DNA of 58,545 bases, from positions 1-58,545 of the forward strand of contig JAKOWB010000192.1 in the NCBI GenBank assembly GCA_029781795.1, given 5' to 3'. Both the position numbers and the translations under genes were made by a program. This DNA is from Pseudomonadota bacterium (GTDB lineage Bacteria; Pseudomonadota; Alphaproteobacteria; Kiloniellales; JACOMY01). Positions 15,815 to 24,459 of this stretch are shown one piece after another. The notes under the pieces were generated by a model. That model searched no databases. It saw only the letters and a list, made by a program, of their open reading frames with translations, and had not been told where the DNA came from. Within the stretch, counting starts at the first letter, position 1. Each line of letters starts with the position of its first letter.

Positions 15815-17140
15815 GTGCTCGCCGACACGCTGATGAACCGCATCGCCGGGCGCCGCGCCCGCATCGGCATCATGGGCCTGGGCTATGTCGGCCTGCCGCT
15901 GGCCCGCGCCTTCGCCGAGGCCGGATTCACGGTCTCCGGCTTCGACACCGATCCCGGCAAGCGTGCCGCGCTGCTCGCGGGGCGCTCGTACCTCAAGCAC
16001 ATCGCGGCGGCGACGCTGGCGCCGCTGGTCGAGCAGGGCCGGCTGGTGCCGGAAGAGGGCTTCGCCGGCCTCGGCGCCTGCGATGCCGTCATCATCTGCG
16101 TACCGACGCCGATCACCCGCACGCGCGACCCGGACCTCAGCTTCGTCGAGCAGACGGCGCACGCCATCGCCGGGGCACTGAGGCCCGGCCAGCTCGTGGT
16201 GCTGGAGTCCACGACCTATCCCGGCACCACGGACGAGGTGCTGCGCCCGATCCTGGAGGCCGGCGGCCTGCAGGCCGGCCAGGACTTCTTCCTCGCCTTC
16301 TCGCCCGAGCGCGAGGACCCGGGCAACGAGACCTACGGCACGCGCGACATTCCCAAGGTGGTGGGCGCCGACGATGGCGACAGCCGCCGCCTGGCCGAGG
16401 CGCTCTATGCCACGATCGTGCCGCGCGTCGTGCCGGTCTCCAACGCGCGCACGGCCGAGGCGGTGAAGCTGACCGAGAACATCTTCCGCTCGGTCAACAT
16501 AGCCCTGGTGAACGAACTGAAGGTGATCTACGACGCACTCGGCATCGACGTCTGGGAGGTGATCGAGGCGGCCAAGACCAAGCCCTTCGGCTTCATGGCC
16601 TTCTATCCCGGGCCGGGCCTCGGCGGGCACTGCATCCCGATCGATCCCTTCTACCTCTCCTGGAAGGCGCGCGCGCACGAGGTCGAGGCCGCCTTCATCG
16701 AGCTGGCGGGCGAGGTGAACCGCGCCATGCCCGGCCGCGTCGTGGCGAAGCTGGCCGACGCGCTGAACGAGAGCGCGGGCAAGGGGCTGAAGGGCGCGCG
16801 CGTGCTGGTGCTGGGCCTTGCCTACAAGAAGAACGTCGACGACACGCGCGAGAGCCCGGCCTTCGCGCTGATCGAACGGCTGGAGGCCAAGGGCGCCCTG
16901 GTCGACTACCACGACCCGCATGTCCCCGTGGTGCCGCCGACGCGCGAGCACGCGGCGCTGGCCGGCCGCCGCTCCGTGGCCCTGACGGGCGAGGCGCTGG
17001 CCAGCTATGACGCGGTGCTGATCGCCACCGACCACGCCGGCGTCGACTATGCGCTGGTCGCCCGCTCGGCCCGCCTGGTGGTGGACACGCGCAATGCCCT
17101 CGCCGGCATCGCCGCCACGGCCCGCGTGGTGAAGGCGTGA
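15815..17140 (+). CDS. UDP-N-acetylhexosamine 6-dehydrogenase (WbpA/TviB-like)
   Basis: 441 residues, NAD-dependent. The N-terminal Rossmann loop GLGYVGLPLARAFAEAGF (about 21-38), the middle domain KLTENIFRSVNIALVNEL, the catalytic GGHCIPIDPFYLSWK with Cys273, and the C-terminal LGLAYKKNVDDTRESPA are all intact. The sequence around GGHCIPIDPFYL is the form seen in UDP-GlcNAc/UDP-ManNAc dehydrogenases rather than UDP-glucose dehydrogenase, so the product is probably a UDP-N-acetylhexosaminuronic acid. The start is GTG 15815 with GGGAGG 5 bases upstream. It precedes waaA by 10 bases. Confidence 0.85.
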   Translation: MLADTLMNRIAGRRARIGIMGLGYVGLPLARAFAEAGFTVSGFDTDPGKRAALLAGRSYLKHIAAATLAPLVEQGRLVPEEGFAGLGACDAVIICVPTPITRTRDPDLSFVEQTAHAIAGALRPGQLVVLESTTYPGTTDEVLRPILEAGGLQAGQDFFLAFSPEREDPGNETYGTRDIPKVVGADDGDSRRLAEALYATIVPRVVPVSNARTAEAVKLTENIFRSVNIALVNELKVIYDALGIDVWEVIEAAKTKPFGFMAFYPGPGLGGHCIPIDPFYLSWKARAHEVEAAFIELAGEVNRAMPGRVVAKLADALNESAGKGLKGARVLVLGLAYKKNVDDTRESPAFALIERLEAKGALVDYHDPHVPVVPPTREHAALAGRRSVALTGEALASYDAVLIATDHAGVDYALVARSARLVVDTRNALAGIAATARVVKA

Positions 17141-17150
17141 CGGCACCGGC

Positions 17151-18437
17151 ATGACCCTGACCGCCGATCTGGTCTTCGGGACCTATGCGCTCGCCGGCCG
17201 CCTGGCGACACCATTGGTGGCGCGCTACCTGCGCCGCCGCGTGGCGCGCGGCAAGGAGGAGCCGGCGCGCCTCGGCGAACGCTGGGGCCGTGCCGGCCAG
17301 GTCCGGCCCGCCGGCAAGCTGGTCTGGATCCACGCCGCCAGCGTCGGCGAGTCCCTGGCCGTGCTGCCGCTGATCGAGGCGATCCGCGCCCAGTACCCGG
17401 GCCTCGCCTGCCTGATGACCAGCGGCACCGTGACATCTGCGAGGCTGCTGGCCGCGCGGCTGCCCGCCGGCGTGATCCACCAGTACGTCCCGGTCGACCT
17501 GCCGCAGGCGGTGGGCCGCTTCCTCGACCACTGGCGGCCCGACTTGGCGCTCTTCGTCGAGAGCGAGCTCTGGCCCACCATGCTGCGCGCCCTGGCACGG
17601 CGGAGGACGCCGCTGGCCCTGGTGAACGCGCGCATGTCGGCGGGCTCCTTCAAGGGCTGGAACCGGATCCCGGGGCTGGCGCCCGGCCTGCTGGCCGGTG
17701 CGCGCCTGGTGCTGGCCGAGAGCCCGGAATCGGCCGAGCGCTTCCGCCGCCTGGGCGCGCCGGCGGTGGACGCGCCCGGCAACCTGAAACTGGCCGCCCC
17801 GCCGCTGGCGGTCGACACGGCCGAACTCGCCCGCCTCGCCGCCCTGCTGGGCGAACGGCCGCGTTTCGTCGCCGCCTCCACCCATCCGGGCGAGGAAGCC
17901 ATCGTCGCCGAGGCGCTGGCGAGCCTGCGCCGCCGTTGGCCCGACCTGATCTGCATCCTGGCCCCTCGCCATCCGGACCGCGGTGCGGAACTGGCAGCGC
18001 AGCTGCGGGGCAGCGGCCTCGCCGTCGCCCAGCGCAGCGCCGGCGAATCGCCCGGCGCGGACAGCGCGGTGCTGCTGGCCGACACGCTCGGCGAACTCGG
18101 CCTAGTCTATCGCCTGGCCGGCATGGCCTTCATCGGCGGCTCGTTGGTGCCCAAGGGCGGGCAGAACCTGCTGGAGCCGGCACGCCTCGGCCGCGCGCTG
18201 CTGGCTGGGCCGCACCTGGAGAACTTCGCGCAGCCGGCACAGCACCTGGAACAGGCCGGCGCCTTGCGCCGCGTCACCGACGCGGCGAGTCTCGCCACGG
18301 CGGTCGCACGCTGGCTGGAGGACCCGGCCGCGCTGGCCGCCGCCGCCGCCGCCGCCGAGGCCGCGGCGCGCACCGAGGCCGGCGTGCTGCAGGCAACCCT
18401 GCAGGGACTCGCGCCATTGCTGGAGAGAGCGCGATGA
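17151..18437 (+). CDS. waaA: 3-deoxy-D-manno-octulosonic acid (Kdo) transferase
   Basis: 428 residues, the usual WaaA length. WIHAASVGE (about 63-71), LMTSGTVTSARL, PVDLPQAVGRFLDHWRPD, VESELWP, NARMS, and the C-terminal half with ASTHPGEE, LAPRHPDR, GGSLVPKGGQNLLEPA are the classic signatures. WaaA moves Kdo from CMP-Kdo to lipid A precursor at the inner face of the inner membrane and is normally essential in Gram-negatives. It overlaps the AraC-type gene by 4 bases (ATGA), so translation of the regulator may depend on this gene. An N-terminal hydrophobic segment anchors it. Confidence 0.95.
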   Translation: MTLTADLVFGTYALAGRLATPLVARYLRRRVARGKEEPARLGERWGRAGQVRPAGKLVWIHAASVGESLAVLPLIEAIRAQYPGLACLMTSGTVTSARLLAARLPAGVIHQYVPVDLPQAVGRFLDHWRPDLALFVESELWPTMLRALARRRTPLALVNARMSAGSFKGWNRIPGLAPGLLAGARLVLAESPESAERFRRLGAPAVDAPGNLKLAAPPLAVDTAELARLAALLGERPRFVAASTHPGEEAIVAEALASLRRRWPDLICILAPRHPDRGAELAAQLRGSGLAVAQRSAGESPGADSAVLLADTLGELGLVYRLAGMAFIGGSLVPKGGQNLLEPARLGRALLAGPHLENFAQPAQHLEQAGALRRVTDAASLATAVARWLEDPAALAAAAAAAEAAARTEAGVLQATLQGLAPLLERAR

Positions 18438-19231
18438 GGGCGCACGGCACGGGCGATTTCACCTACTGGCGGGCCCCCGCCCTGCCGGGCATCGAGTTCG
18501 CCGAGGGCCGCGGACCCGTGGTGACGACCGAGGCGCCGCACTTCCATGCCGAGGGGCAGATGGTGCTGCTGCTCGCGGGCCGGCGCGTCGTCGAGCGCGA
18601 TGGCGCCGACCACTGCCTGGAGGCCGGCGAGCTGCTATGGGTCGCGCCCGGCGCGGTGCACACGTCGCGCGCCGCGGATGGCGAGGCCGGCGGCTCGGCG
18701 CATTTCCTGCACGCCTATCTGCCGCCCGGCCTGCTGCCCCGGCTCTCGGTCGAGCCGCCGGCTGCGCGCCAGCGTCTCGCCGAGGGCGCGCGGCGCCGGT
18801 CGTCGAGGCTGCTGGACACGCTGCGCCACGCTGAGGATGAAGCTCGTGCCCTGTCGGCGCTGACCCTGCTGTTCGGCCTGGCAAGAGGCAAGGGCGCGGC
18901 GGCGGCGGACGATCCGGAGGCCGACGATCCTGCCTGGCGCGCGCGCGCCTATCTCGACCGGCACTTCGACGGAGAGGTGACGCTCGAGGCCGTGGCGGCC
19001 GCGGCGGGGCTCAGCCGCTTCCAGCTCGTCCGGGTTTTTGCGCGGCGCTTCGGCCTGACGCCCCACGCCTGGCTGCTGCGCCGCCGGGTGAACCACGCCA
19101 AGGCGCTGCTGCGGGCCGGCGTGGCGCCGGCCGAGGCGGCGCTGGCCAGCGGCTTCGCCGACCAGAGCCACATGGGCCTGCATTTCCGCCGCCTGGTCGG
19201 CCTGACTCCCGCCGCCTATCGCCGCGCCTGA
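18434..19231 (+). CDS. AraC-family transcriptional regulator with cupin sensor domain
   Basis: 265 residues. The N-terminal half (about 30-85) is cupin-like: FHAEGQMVLLLAG, LEAGELLWVAPGAVHTS, with the histidine-bearing strands of AraC sensor domains. The C-terminal 100 residues hold the double helix-turn-helix: VTLEAVAAAAGLSRFQLVRVF, then GLTPHAWLLRRRVNHAK and the terminal ASGFADQSHMGLHFRRLVGLTPAAYR. It binds DNA in the cytoplasm. It overlaps waaA by 4 bases and is followed by a strong terminator. Its ligand and targets cannot be read; a role in neighbouring genes is only a guess. Confidence 0.88.
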   Translation: MRAHGTGDFTYWRAPALPGIEFAEGRGPVVTTEAPHFHAEGQMVLLLAGRRVVERDGADHCLEAGELLWVAPGAVHTSRAADGEAGGSAHFLHAYLPPGLLPRLSVEPPAARQRLAEGARRRSSRLLDTLRHAEDEARALSALTLLFGLARGKGAAAADDPEADDPAWRARAYLDRHFDGEVTLEAVAAAAGLSRFQLVRVFARRFGLTPHAWLLRRRVNHAKALLRAGVAPAEAALASGFADQSHMGLHFRRLVGLTPAAYRRA

Positions 19232-19261
19232 GCCGGCCCTGCACCGGCCGGCCGGAAAAGG

Positions 19262-19293
19262 AAAGGCCGCCCGGCGGGGGCCGGGCGGCCTTT
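19262..19293. terminator. Strong bidirectional intrinsic terminator
   Basis: A perfect 14-bp stem, AAAGGCCGCCCGGC (19262-19275) pairing with 19280-19293, closes a GGGG loop; the stem starts AAA and ends TTT so both directions have a short U run. It lies 30 bases past the AraC gene and about 90 bases past the stop of the convergent Gly/Asp repeat gene. Confidence 0.85.
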
Positions 19294-19380
19294 GGGCGAG
19301 CCAGCCAGGTGGGTGATGAGGGGTAGATCCGCCGGGTTCTGCGCAGGCAGCGGATCGTCCTGGCCGGCCCTCCTGCCTCG

Positions 19381-19992
19381 TTACGGGGTCGCCTTGCCCT
19401 CGTCGATATCGCTCTGCGAGGGGTTGTCGTCGGCGCCATCGTCACCGGCTTCGCCGCTGTCGTCGCCCGACTCGCCGGCCTCGGCGCCATCGTCGCCGCT
19501 GGCGTCACCCGACTGGGCGCCATCGTCGCCCGACTCGCCGCCCTCGGCGCCATCATCGCCGCCACCGTCGTCGCCACCCTCGCCACCTTCGCCGCCGCTG
19601 TCGCCGCCGCTGTCGCCGCCACCTTCGCCGCCACCGTCGCCGCCGCTGTCGCCACCACCTTCGCCGCCGCCGTCGCCGCCGCTGTCGCCACCGCCTTCGC
19701 CGCCGCTGTCGCCGCCACCCGAGCCGCCGGACCCGCCGGAGCCGCCGCCTTCGCCGCCGTCGCCGCCGCTGTCGCCGCCACCTTCGCCGCCGCCATCGCC
19801 GCCGCCGTCGCCGCCGCCGTCGCCGCCGCCATCACCGCCGCCCTCGCCGTAGGCGAGATTGAGGTCGAGGCTGGGCGCCTGGAGGTCGGCGATCTTGCCG
19901 AAGTCGATGGTCGCGGGGGCCGCGGTCAGGCCGAGGGCCAGGCCGCTGACGCTGGCCAGGAAGGCGAGACGACGCCGCAGGGAAAGGTGCAT
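19381..19992 (-). CDS. Exported Gly/Asp/Glu/Ser-rich repeat protein
   Basis: 203 residues. The start is ATG 19992 with AAGGAG about 8 bases upstream. A signal peptide (MHLSLRRRLAFLASVSGLALGLTAAPA) is followed by a short ordinary stretch (TIDFGKIADLQAPSLDLNLAYG), then about 150 residues of nearly pure Gly with Asp, Glu and Ser in units such as EGGGDSGGDGG. The C-terminal 50 residues are more varied and very acidic. The DNA is a run of GGC/GAC-type triplets on the coding strand. It lacks the GGxGxDxUx repeats of RTX proteins and any collagen GXY phase. It is likely an extracytoplasmic, disordered, cation-binding or adhesive protein; the function is unknown. The codon run may be prone to length change. 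Confidence 0.65.
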   Translation of the reverse strand: MHLSLRRRLAFLASVSGLALGLTAAPATIDFGKIADLQAPSLDLNLAYGEGGGDGGGDGGGDGGGDGGGEGGGDSGGDGGEGGGSGGSGGSGGGDSGGEGGGDSGGDGGGEGGGDSGGDGGGEGGGDSGGDSGGEGGEGGDDGGGDDGAEGGESGDDGAQSGDASGDDGAEAGESGDDSGEAGDDGADDNPSQSDIDEGKATP

Positions 19993-20183
19993 GGGAGATC
20001 TCCTTGATCTTGTCCGTGTCAACCGCCGGCCCCTCGGACTCGGCTCTGGTCCAGGAACACTCCGCGACGGCTTTTCTTCCCCCCTGGGCCGAAAAAATCC
20101 TTCCAGGTTGAGTTCCGCAATTTCCTTACAGATCGCCGTGCGCCCTGGACCTATCTCCCCAGGCGTCCCCTGGAGGAGCGCTC

Positions 20184-20945
20184 ATGGACGCCTGGATCAT
20201 CGCCCTGCTGCTGGTCGCCGGCCTCGCCGGCGGCTTCGTCAACGCCCTCGCGGGCGGCGCCACCTTCTTCACCTTCCCGGCGCTGATGGCGGCCGGGCTG
20301 CCGCCGGTCACCGCGAACGCCTCCAACGCCGTCGCGGTGTGGCCAGGGAACCTGTCGGGCGCCTTCGCCTTCCGCCGGCAGCTGCCGCCGCTGCGCGCGA
20401 CGCTGTGGCTCGCCATGGGCCTCGCCGTGCTCGGCTCCACGGGCGGGGCGCTGCTGCTGCTGGCAACCGAGGAGCGGGTCTTCGTCCGCCTCGTGCCCTA
20501 CCTGATCCTGGGGGCGACGCTGCTCTTCGCCTTCTCGCGGCCGCTGCTGCGCCTGCTGCGCCGCATCCGCCCGCCGCGCGAGCACATCGGCCTGACGCCG
20601 GGGTCCTTCGCGCTGCAGGCCGTCGCCGCGGTCTATGGCGGCTACTTCGGCGGCGGGCTCGGCATCATGCTGCTGGCCGTGCTCTCGCTCTGCGGCTTCG
20701 AGGACATCCGCGTGATGAACGCGGTGAAGAACCTGCTCTCGGCCCTGGTCGGGCTGGTGACGCTGGCGATCTTCGCCGGGCTGGGCGCAGTCTCCTGGCC
20801 GCAGACGGCGGTCATGCTGGCGGGAGCGGTGGTCGGCGGCTGGCTCGGCGGCCGCGCCGGCCAGCGTGCGCCGGCCTGGCTGATCCGCGGCTTCGTGATC
20901 GCCGTCGGCCTGGCCCTGTCGCTGGTCTACTTCCTCAAGGCATGA
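20184..20945 (+). CDS. TauE/SafE-family membrane permease (sulfite exporter TauE-like)
   Basis: 253 residues, about 7-8 membrane helices. AGLAGGFVNALAGGATFFTFPALMAAGLPPVTANASNAVAV is the typical first half, and the second repeat has GGYFGGGLGIMLLAVLSL. Members carry small anions such as sulfite, sulfoacetate or related organic acids out of, or into, the cell; the substrate here is not known. GGAGGAG is 6 bases before the ATG. It is convergent with the dehydrogenase at 20953, only 7 bases apart, and has about 190 bases of upstream region shared divergently with the Gly/Asp repeat gene. Confidence 0.85.
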   Translation: MDAWIIALLLVAGLAGGFVNALAGGATFFTFPALMAAGLPPVTANASNAVAVWPGNLSGAFAFRRQLPPLRATLWLAMGLAVLGSTGGALLLLATEERVFVRLVPYLILGATLLFAFSRPLLRLLRRIRPPREHIGLTPGSFALQAVAAVYGGYFGGGLGIMLLAVLSLCGFEDIRVMNAVKNLLSALVGLVTLAIFAGLGAVSWPQTAVMLAGAVVGGWLGGRAGQRAPAWLIRGFVIAVGLALSLVYFLKA

Positions 20946-20952
20946 CGCCGGA

Positions 20953-21858
20953 TCACTCCGGCAGGATGGTCTTGCCCTCGCCCAGGCGGTGACCGGGGTT
21001 CCGTCGCTCGATCTCCAGCAGCACGCCGGAGTGGTCGACGCGCGGGCCGAAGTTGCTGGTGACCCCGGCGAAGATCTGCTGCATCAGGCTGGACAGCGGC
21101 AGGGTCAGGCCCTGTGCCTTGGCCTCGGCCAGCACGTTGTTCATGTCCTTCAGATGCATCTGCGCCGGGCCGCCGGGCAGGAACTTGCGGTCCAGCATGC
21201 GCTGGCCGTGGATCTGCATGATCAGCGAGTCGGCGAAGCCGCCGGTCATGGCCTTGCGTGCCGCCGCCGCGTCGCCGCCGCCCTCGTCGACCAGCAGCAG
21301 CGCCTCGGCCACGGCGCCCAGCGCCAGGCCGACGATGAGCTGATTGGCCAGCTTCACCAGCTGCCCGGCGCCGACGCCGCCGACCCGGGTCGGCCGGCCC
21401 AGGGCCTTCAGCAGCGGCTCGCCGCGCGCGTAGTCGGCCTCGCTGCCGCCCACCATGATGGCCAGGCTCGCCGCCTCGGCCCCGCTGGGGCCGCCGGAGA
21501 CCGGCGCGTCGAGCTGGCTGGCCCCTACCTTGGCGAGGCCCGCGGCATGGGCCTTGGCCTCGGCCGGCTGGATCGAGGAGCAGTCGATGACCAGGGTGCC
21601 CTTCGACAGCGCGTCGGCCACGCCCTGGTTGAACAGCAGGTCTTCGACCGACTTGCCCTCGGTCAGCATGGTGAAGACCACCTCGGCGCCCCTCACCGCC
21701 TCGGCCGGGCTCGATGCCACCGTGGCGCCCGCGGCGGCCAGCGGCGCCGTCTTGTCGGCCGAGCGGTTCCAGACCGTGACCGCGTGGCCGGCCTTCAGCA
21801 GGTTCGCCGCCATGGGGCGGCCCATCAGGCCGGTGCCGAGAAACGCGATCCGGGTCAT
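20953..21858 (-). CDS. NAD(P)-dependent beta-hydroxyacid dehydrogenase (3-hydroxyisobutyrate dehydrogenase-like)
   Basis: 301 residues, standard for the family. MTRIAFLGTGLMGRPMAANLLKAGH is the NAD(P)-binding N-terminus, LDAPVSGGPSGAEAASLAIMVGG is the substrate-binding segment, and KLANQLIVGLALGAVAEAL carries the catalytic Lys. These enzymes oxidise short beta-hydroxy acids such as 3-hydroxyisobutyrate, tartronate semialdehyde or succinic semialdehyde analogues. The exact substrate is not shown. The OmpA-domain gene is immediately upstream on the same strand (4 bases), probably without functional link. Confidence 0.85.
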   Translation of the reverse strand: MTRIAFLGTGLMGRPMAANLLKAGHAVTVWNRSADKTAPLAAAGATVASSPAEAVRGAEVVFTMLTEGKSVEDLLFNQGVADALSKGTLVIDCSSIQPAEAKAHAAGLAKVGASQLDAPVSGGPSGAEAASLAIMVGGSEADYARGEPLLKALGRPTRVGGVGAGQLVKLANQLIVGLALGAVAEALLLVDEGGGDAAAARKAMTGGFADSLIMQIHGQRMLDRKFLPGGPAQMHLKDMNNVLAEAKAQGLTLPLSSLMQQIFAGVTSNFGPRVDHSGVLLEIERRNPGHRLGEGKTILPE

Positions 21859-21862
21859 GGGG

Positions 21863-22354
21863 TCAGTCCTTTCCGTGCTGTCCATAGTTGACGATGAAAA
21901 TCTCCACCCGGCGGTCCTTCTGCTCGCCCTCGGCCTCGTCCGAGGAAAGCAGGCCCAGAACGGTGCTGCCGCCGAAGGCCTCGCCGCGCCAGCCGTAGAG
22001 GTGCTGCTGCTTCGACACGCCGCGGTCCGCGAGATACTGCCCCACCGCCTTGGCGCGGGCCAGCGAGAGCTTGATGTTGGCCGACGCGCTGCCCTGCTTG
22101 TCGGCCTGGCCGATGATGCAGACCAGTACGCCGCTGTTGCCGTGCAGGCGGTCCGCCAGTTCGTCCAGGTAGTGCGCGTCGTTCGGCCTGATGGCCGTCT
22201 TGCCGGTATCGAAGTGCACCACGGTGATGGCCGGCCAGTCGGCGGTCGGCCCCTCCTGGCAGTCGATCGGCACATCCGATTCGGCCAGGACGGGCATGGC
22301 GTAGAGGCCGGCGAACAGGCAGGCGAACAGGATCGCGACCATAGAGCGATGCAT
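21863..22354 (-). CDS. OmpA-domain periplasmic/outer membrane-associated protein
   Basis: 163 residues. A signal peptide (MHRSMVAILFACLFAGLYAMPVLA) precedes an OmpA C-terminal domain of about 110 residues: VHFDTGKTAIRPND, then GQADKQGSASANIKLSLARAKAV, and DRRVEIFI at the end. This domain binds peptidoglycan non-covalently. There is no lipobox cysteine at the cleavage site, so it is not a Pal-type lipoprotein; it is a free OmpA-like protein. GGGGGAGG is about 10 bases before the ATG. The single domain and small size suggest a stand-alone peptidoglycan-binding protein. Confidence 0.8.
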   Translation of the reverse strand: MHRSMVAILFACLFAGLYAMPVLAESDVPIDCQEGPTADWPAITVVHFDTGKTAIRPNDAHYLDELADRLHGNSGVLVCIIGQADKQGSASANIKLSLARAKAVGQYLADRGVSKQQHLYGWRGEAFGGSTVLGLLSSDEAEGEQKDRRVEIFIVNYGQHGKD

Positions 22355-22423
22355 GCGCGGAACCTCCCCCAAAGGTCGTTGCACCGTCGCGACCCTAGAG
22401 GCTTTCGCCGCGCCGCTCCACCC

Positions 22424-23431
22424 CTAGGCCGCCAGCGCCGGCCCCTCCAGCCGAACCGCCGCGGCCGCCTGGCGGAACAGCGCCGGCCCGGCATCGTCCT
22501 GCGTCATGCCCTCGCTGAGGATGCGGCGCCAGGCGCGCGCGCCGGGCAGACCGTTCATCAGGCCCAGCGTGTGGCGCGCCAGCCACTTCAGCGGCCGGCC
22601 GGCGGCGCGGTGTTCCTCCGCCAGCAGCACCAGCCGTTCGACCAGCTCGGCGCGGCTGCGCACCAGGGGCGGCGCGCCGAAGACCGCCGCGTCCACCGCC
22701 GCCAGGCACCAGGGCTCCTGGTAGGCGGCACGTCCCAGCATGGCGCCGTCGGCCCAGGCGAGACTTTCCAGGGCCGTCGCCAGGGTCAGACCGCCGTTGA
22801 GCACGATGGTGAGGTCCGGCCGCGCCGCCTTGAGCCGCCGCACCAGGGCGTAGTCCAGCGGCGGCACCTCGCGGTTCTGCTTCGGCGAGAGGCCCCGCAG
22901 CCAGGCCTTGCGCGCATGCACGACGAAGTGGCGGCAGCCGCGGGCCGCGACGGCCTCGACGAAACCGAAGAGCATGGTCTCGGGGTCGGCCTCGTCGATG
23001 CCGATGCGGCACTTCACCGTCACCGGCAGGCCGACCGCGTCCCGCAAGGCGGCGACGCAGTCGCCGACCAGCGCCGGCTCGGCCATCAGGCAGGCGCCGA
23101 AGCGGCCGCTCTGCACCCGGTCCGAGGGGCAGCCGCAGTTGAGGTTGATCTCGCGGTAGCCGAAGCCCGCGGCGATGCGCGCCGCCCGCGCCAGCTCGGC
23201 CGGGTCGCTGCCGCCGAGCTGCAGCGCCACCGGCTGCTCGCCCTCGCCATGATCGCGGGCGTCGAACTCCAGGTGCCGCCGCGCGTCGCCGTGCACGATG
23301 GCGCCGCTGGTGATCATCTCGGTATAGAGCAGCGCCCGCGCCGTCAGCAGCCGGTGGAAGCGCCGGCACCAGCGGTCGGTCCAGTCCATCATCGGCGCGA
23401 CGGAGAGGCGGTGGGGCGCGGGGATCGTCAT
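22424..23431 (-). CDS. dusA: tRNA-dihydrouridine synthase A
   Basis: 335 residues (339 if GTG 23443 is used). RLSVAPMMDWTDRWCRRFHRL is the DusA N-terminus, EMITSGAIVHGD and NLNCGCPSDRVQSGRFGACLM follow; the last holds the catalytic Cys. KCRIGIDEAD, VHARKAWLRGLSPKQNREVPPLDY and LNGGLTLA complete the TIM-barrel and FMN site. It reduces uridines in the tRNA D-loop using NADPH. There is no obvious partner among its neighbours, and it ends about 70 bases from the OmpA-domain gene. Confidence 0.92.
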   Translation of the reverse strand: MTIPAPHRLSVAPMMDWTDRWCRRFHRLLTARALLYTEMITSGAIVHGDARRHLEFDARDHGEGEQPVALQLGGSDPAELARAARIAAGFGYREINLNCGCPSDRVQSGRFGACLMAEPALVGDCVAALRDAVGLPVTVKCRIGIDEADPETMLFGFVEAVAARGCRHFVVHARKAWLRGLSPKQNREVPPLDYALVRRLKAARPDLTIVLNGGLTLATALESLAWADGAMLGRAAYQEPWCLAAVDAAVFGAPPLVRSRAELVERLVLLAEEHRAAGRPLKWLARHTLGLMNGLPGARAWRRILSEGMTQDDAGPALFRQAAAAVRLEGPALAA

Positions 23432-23592
23432 CGGCGGCGACACTACAGCGCGGGTGCCCCCAAATCATACGGCTTTTGCATCGCCCCCCGCGGCCGCCGC
23501 GGCTGGAGGTTCCGCCGCGGCTGCCATAGCATCGGCCAAAACAACGAGGCGCCAAGGCCGCCGCACCCTGACAGGTCGAGGAGAGGGAAGAC

Positions 23593-24456
23593 GTGGCAAG
23601 ACTGGGATTCATCGGGGCCGGGCCGGTCGGCACCGCCTTCGCCGTCAACCTCGCGCAGCGCGGCTACCAGGTCGTCGGCATCTTCGACGTGAACCGCGAA
23701 GCCGCGGACCGCCTGGCCGGCGACGTCGCCGGCAGCCGGGTCTTCGACCAGGCCCAGGCGCTGGTGGAGGCCGCCGACATCGTCTTCGTCACCACGCCCG
23801 ACGACATGATCGCCAAGGTCGCCGGCGCGCTGACCTGGCGCGCGGGCAAGGCCGCCGTCCACTGCAGCGGCGCCACCACGGTGCACGCCTTCGACAGCGC
23901 CGCCGCGCAAGGGGCCGCCGTCGGCGCCATCCATCCCTGCCAGAGCTTCGCTGGCCGGGACCAGGCCATCGCCAACCTGCCCGGCGCCACCTTCGCGGTC
24001 GAGGCCGAGGAGCCGATGCGCACGACGCTGACCGGCGTCGCCAAGGCGCTGGGCGGCGACGTGGTCTACCTCACCAGCGACGACAAGGCGCTCTATCACG
24101 CGGCCGCCTGCATCGCCGCGGCCTATGCCTACACGCTGGTCGATGTCGCGACGGATCTCTGGAAGTCCTTCGGCAAGACCAAGGCCGAGGCGACCAAGGC
24201 CTATGTGCCGCTGCTGCAGGGGACGGTGAACAACATCGCCTCGGTCGGCTTTCCCGGCTGCCCCTCGGGACCGATCATGCGCGGCGACGTGAAGACCATC
24301 GAGCGGCACTTCGTGGCGCTGCGCAAGCATGCCCCCGACGTGCTGCCGCTCTACAAGGCGCTGGGCCTCAGGACTATCCCGGTCGGTCTGGCCAAGGGCA
24401 CGCTGAGCGAAGGCAAGGCGGCGGAACTCAAGGCACTGCTCGAAAGGACCGAGTGA
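23593..24456 (+). CDS. Rossmann-fold oxidoreductase with DUF2520-type C-terminal domain
   Basis: 287 residues. MARLGFIGAGPVGTAFAVNLAQRGYQVVGIFD is an NAD(P)-binding loop. The second part carries AIHPCQSFAGRD, AACIAAAYAYTLVDVA and a long helical region like the DUF2520 dimerisation domain, which resembles pyrroline-5-carboxylate/6-phosphogluconate dehydrogenase folds. It is therefore a predicted dehydrogenase or reductase with an unidentified substrate. The start is GTG 23593 with GGGAAG upstream. The RraA-like gene follows after 3 bases, which implies a shared pathway. Confidence 0.72.
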   Translation: MARLGFIGAGPVGTAFAVNLAQRGYQVVGIFDVNREAADRLAGDVAGSRVFDQAQALVEAADIVFVTTPDDMIAKVAGALTWRAGKAAVHCSGATTVHAFDSAAAQGAAVGAIHPCQSFAGRDQAIANLPGATFAVEAEEPMRTTLTGVAKALGGDVVYLTSDDKALYHAAACIAAAYAYTLVDVATDLWKSFGKTKAEATKAYVPLLQGTVNNIASVGFPGCPSGPIMRGDVKTIERHFVALRKHAPDVLPLYKALGLRTIPVGLAKGTLSEGKAAELKALLERTE

Positions 24457-24459
24457 ACC

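Noticed and set aside
19381..19992. CRISPR, RTX toxin or collagen-like repeat
   Set aside because: The repeats are short triplets within a clean open frame with a signal peptide. The RTX GGxGxDxUx spacing and the collagen G-X-Y phase are absent.
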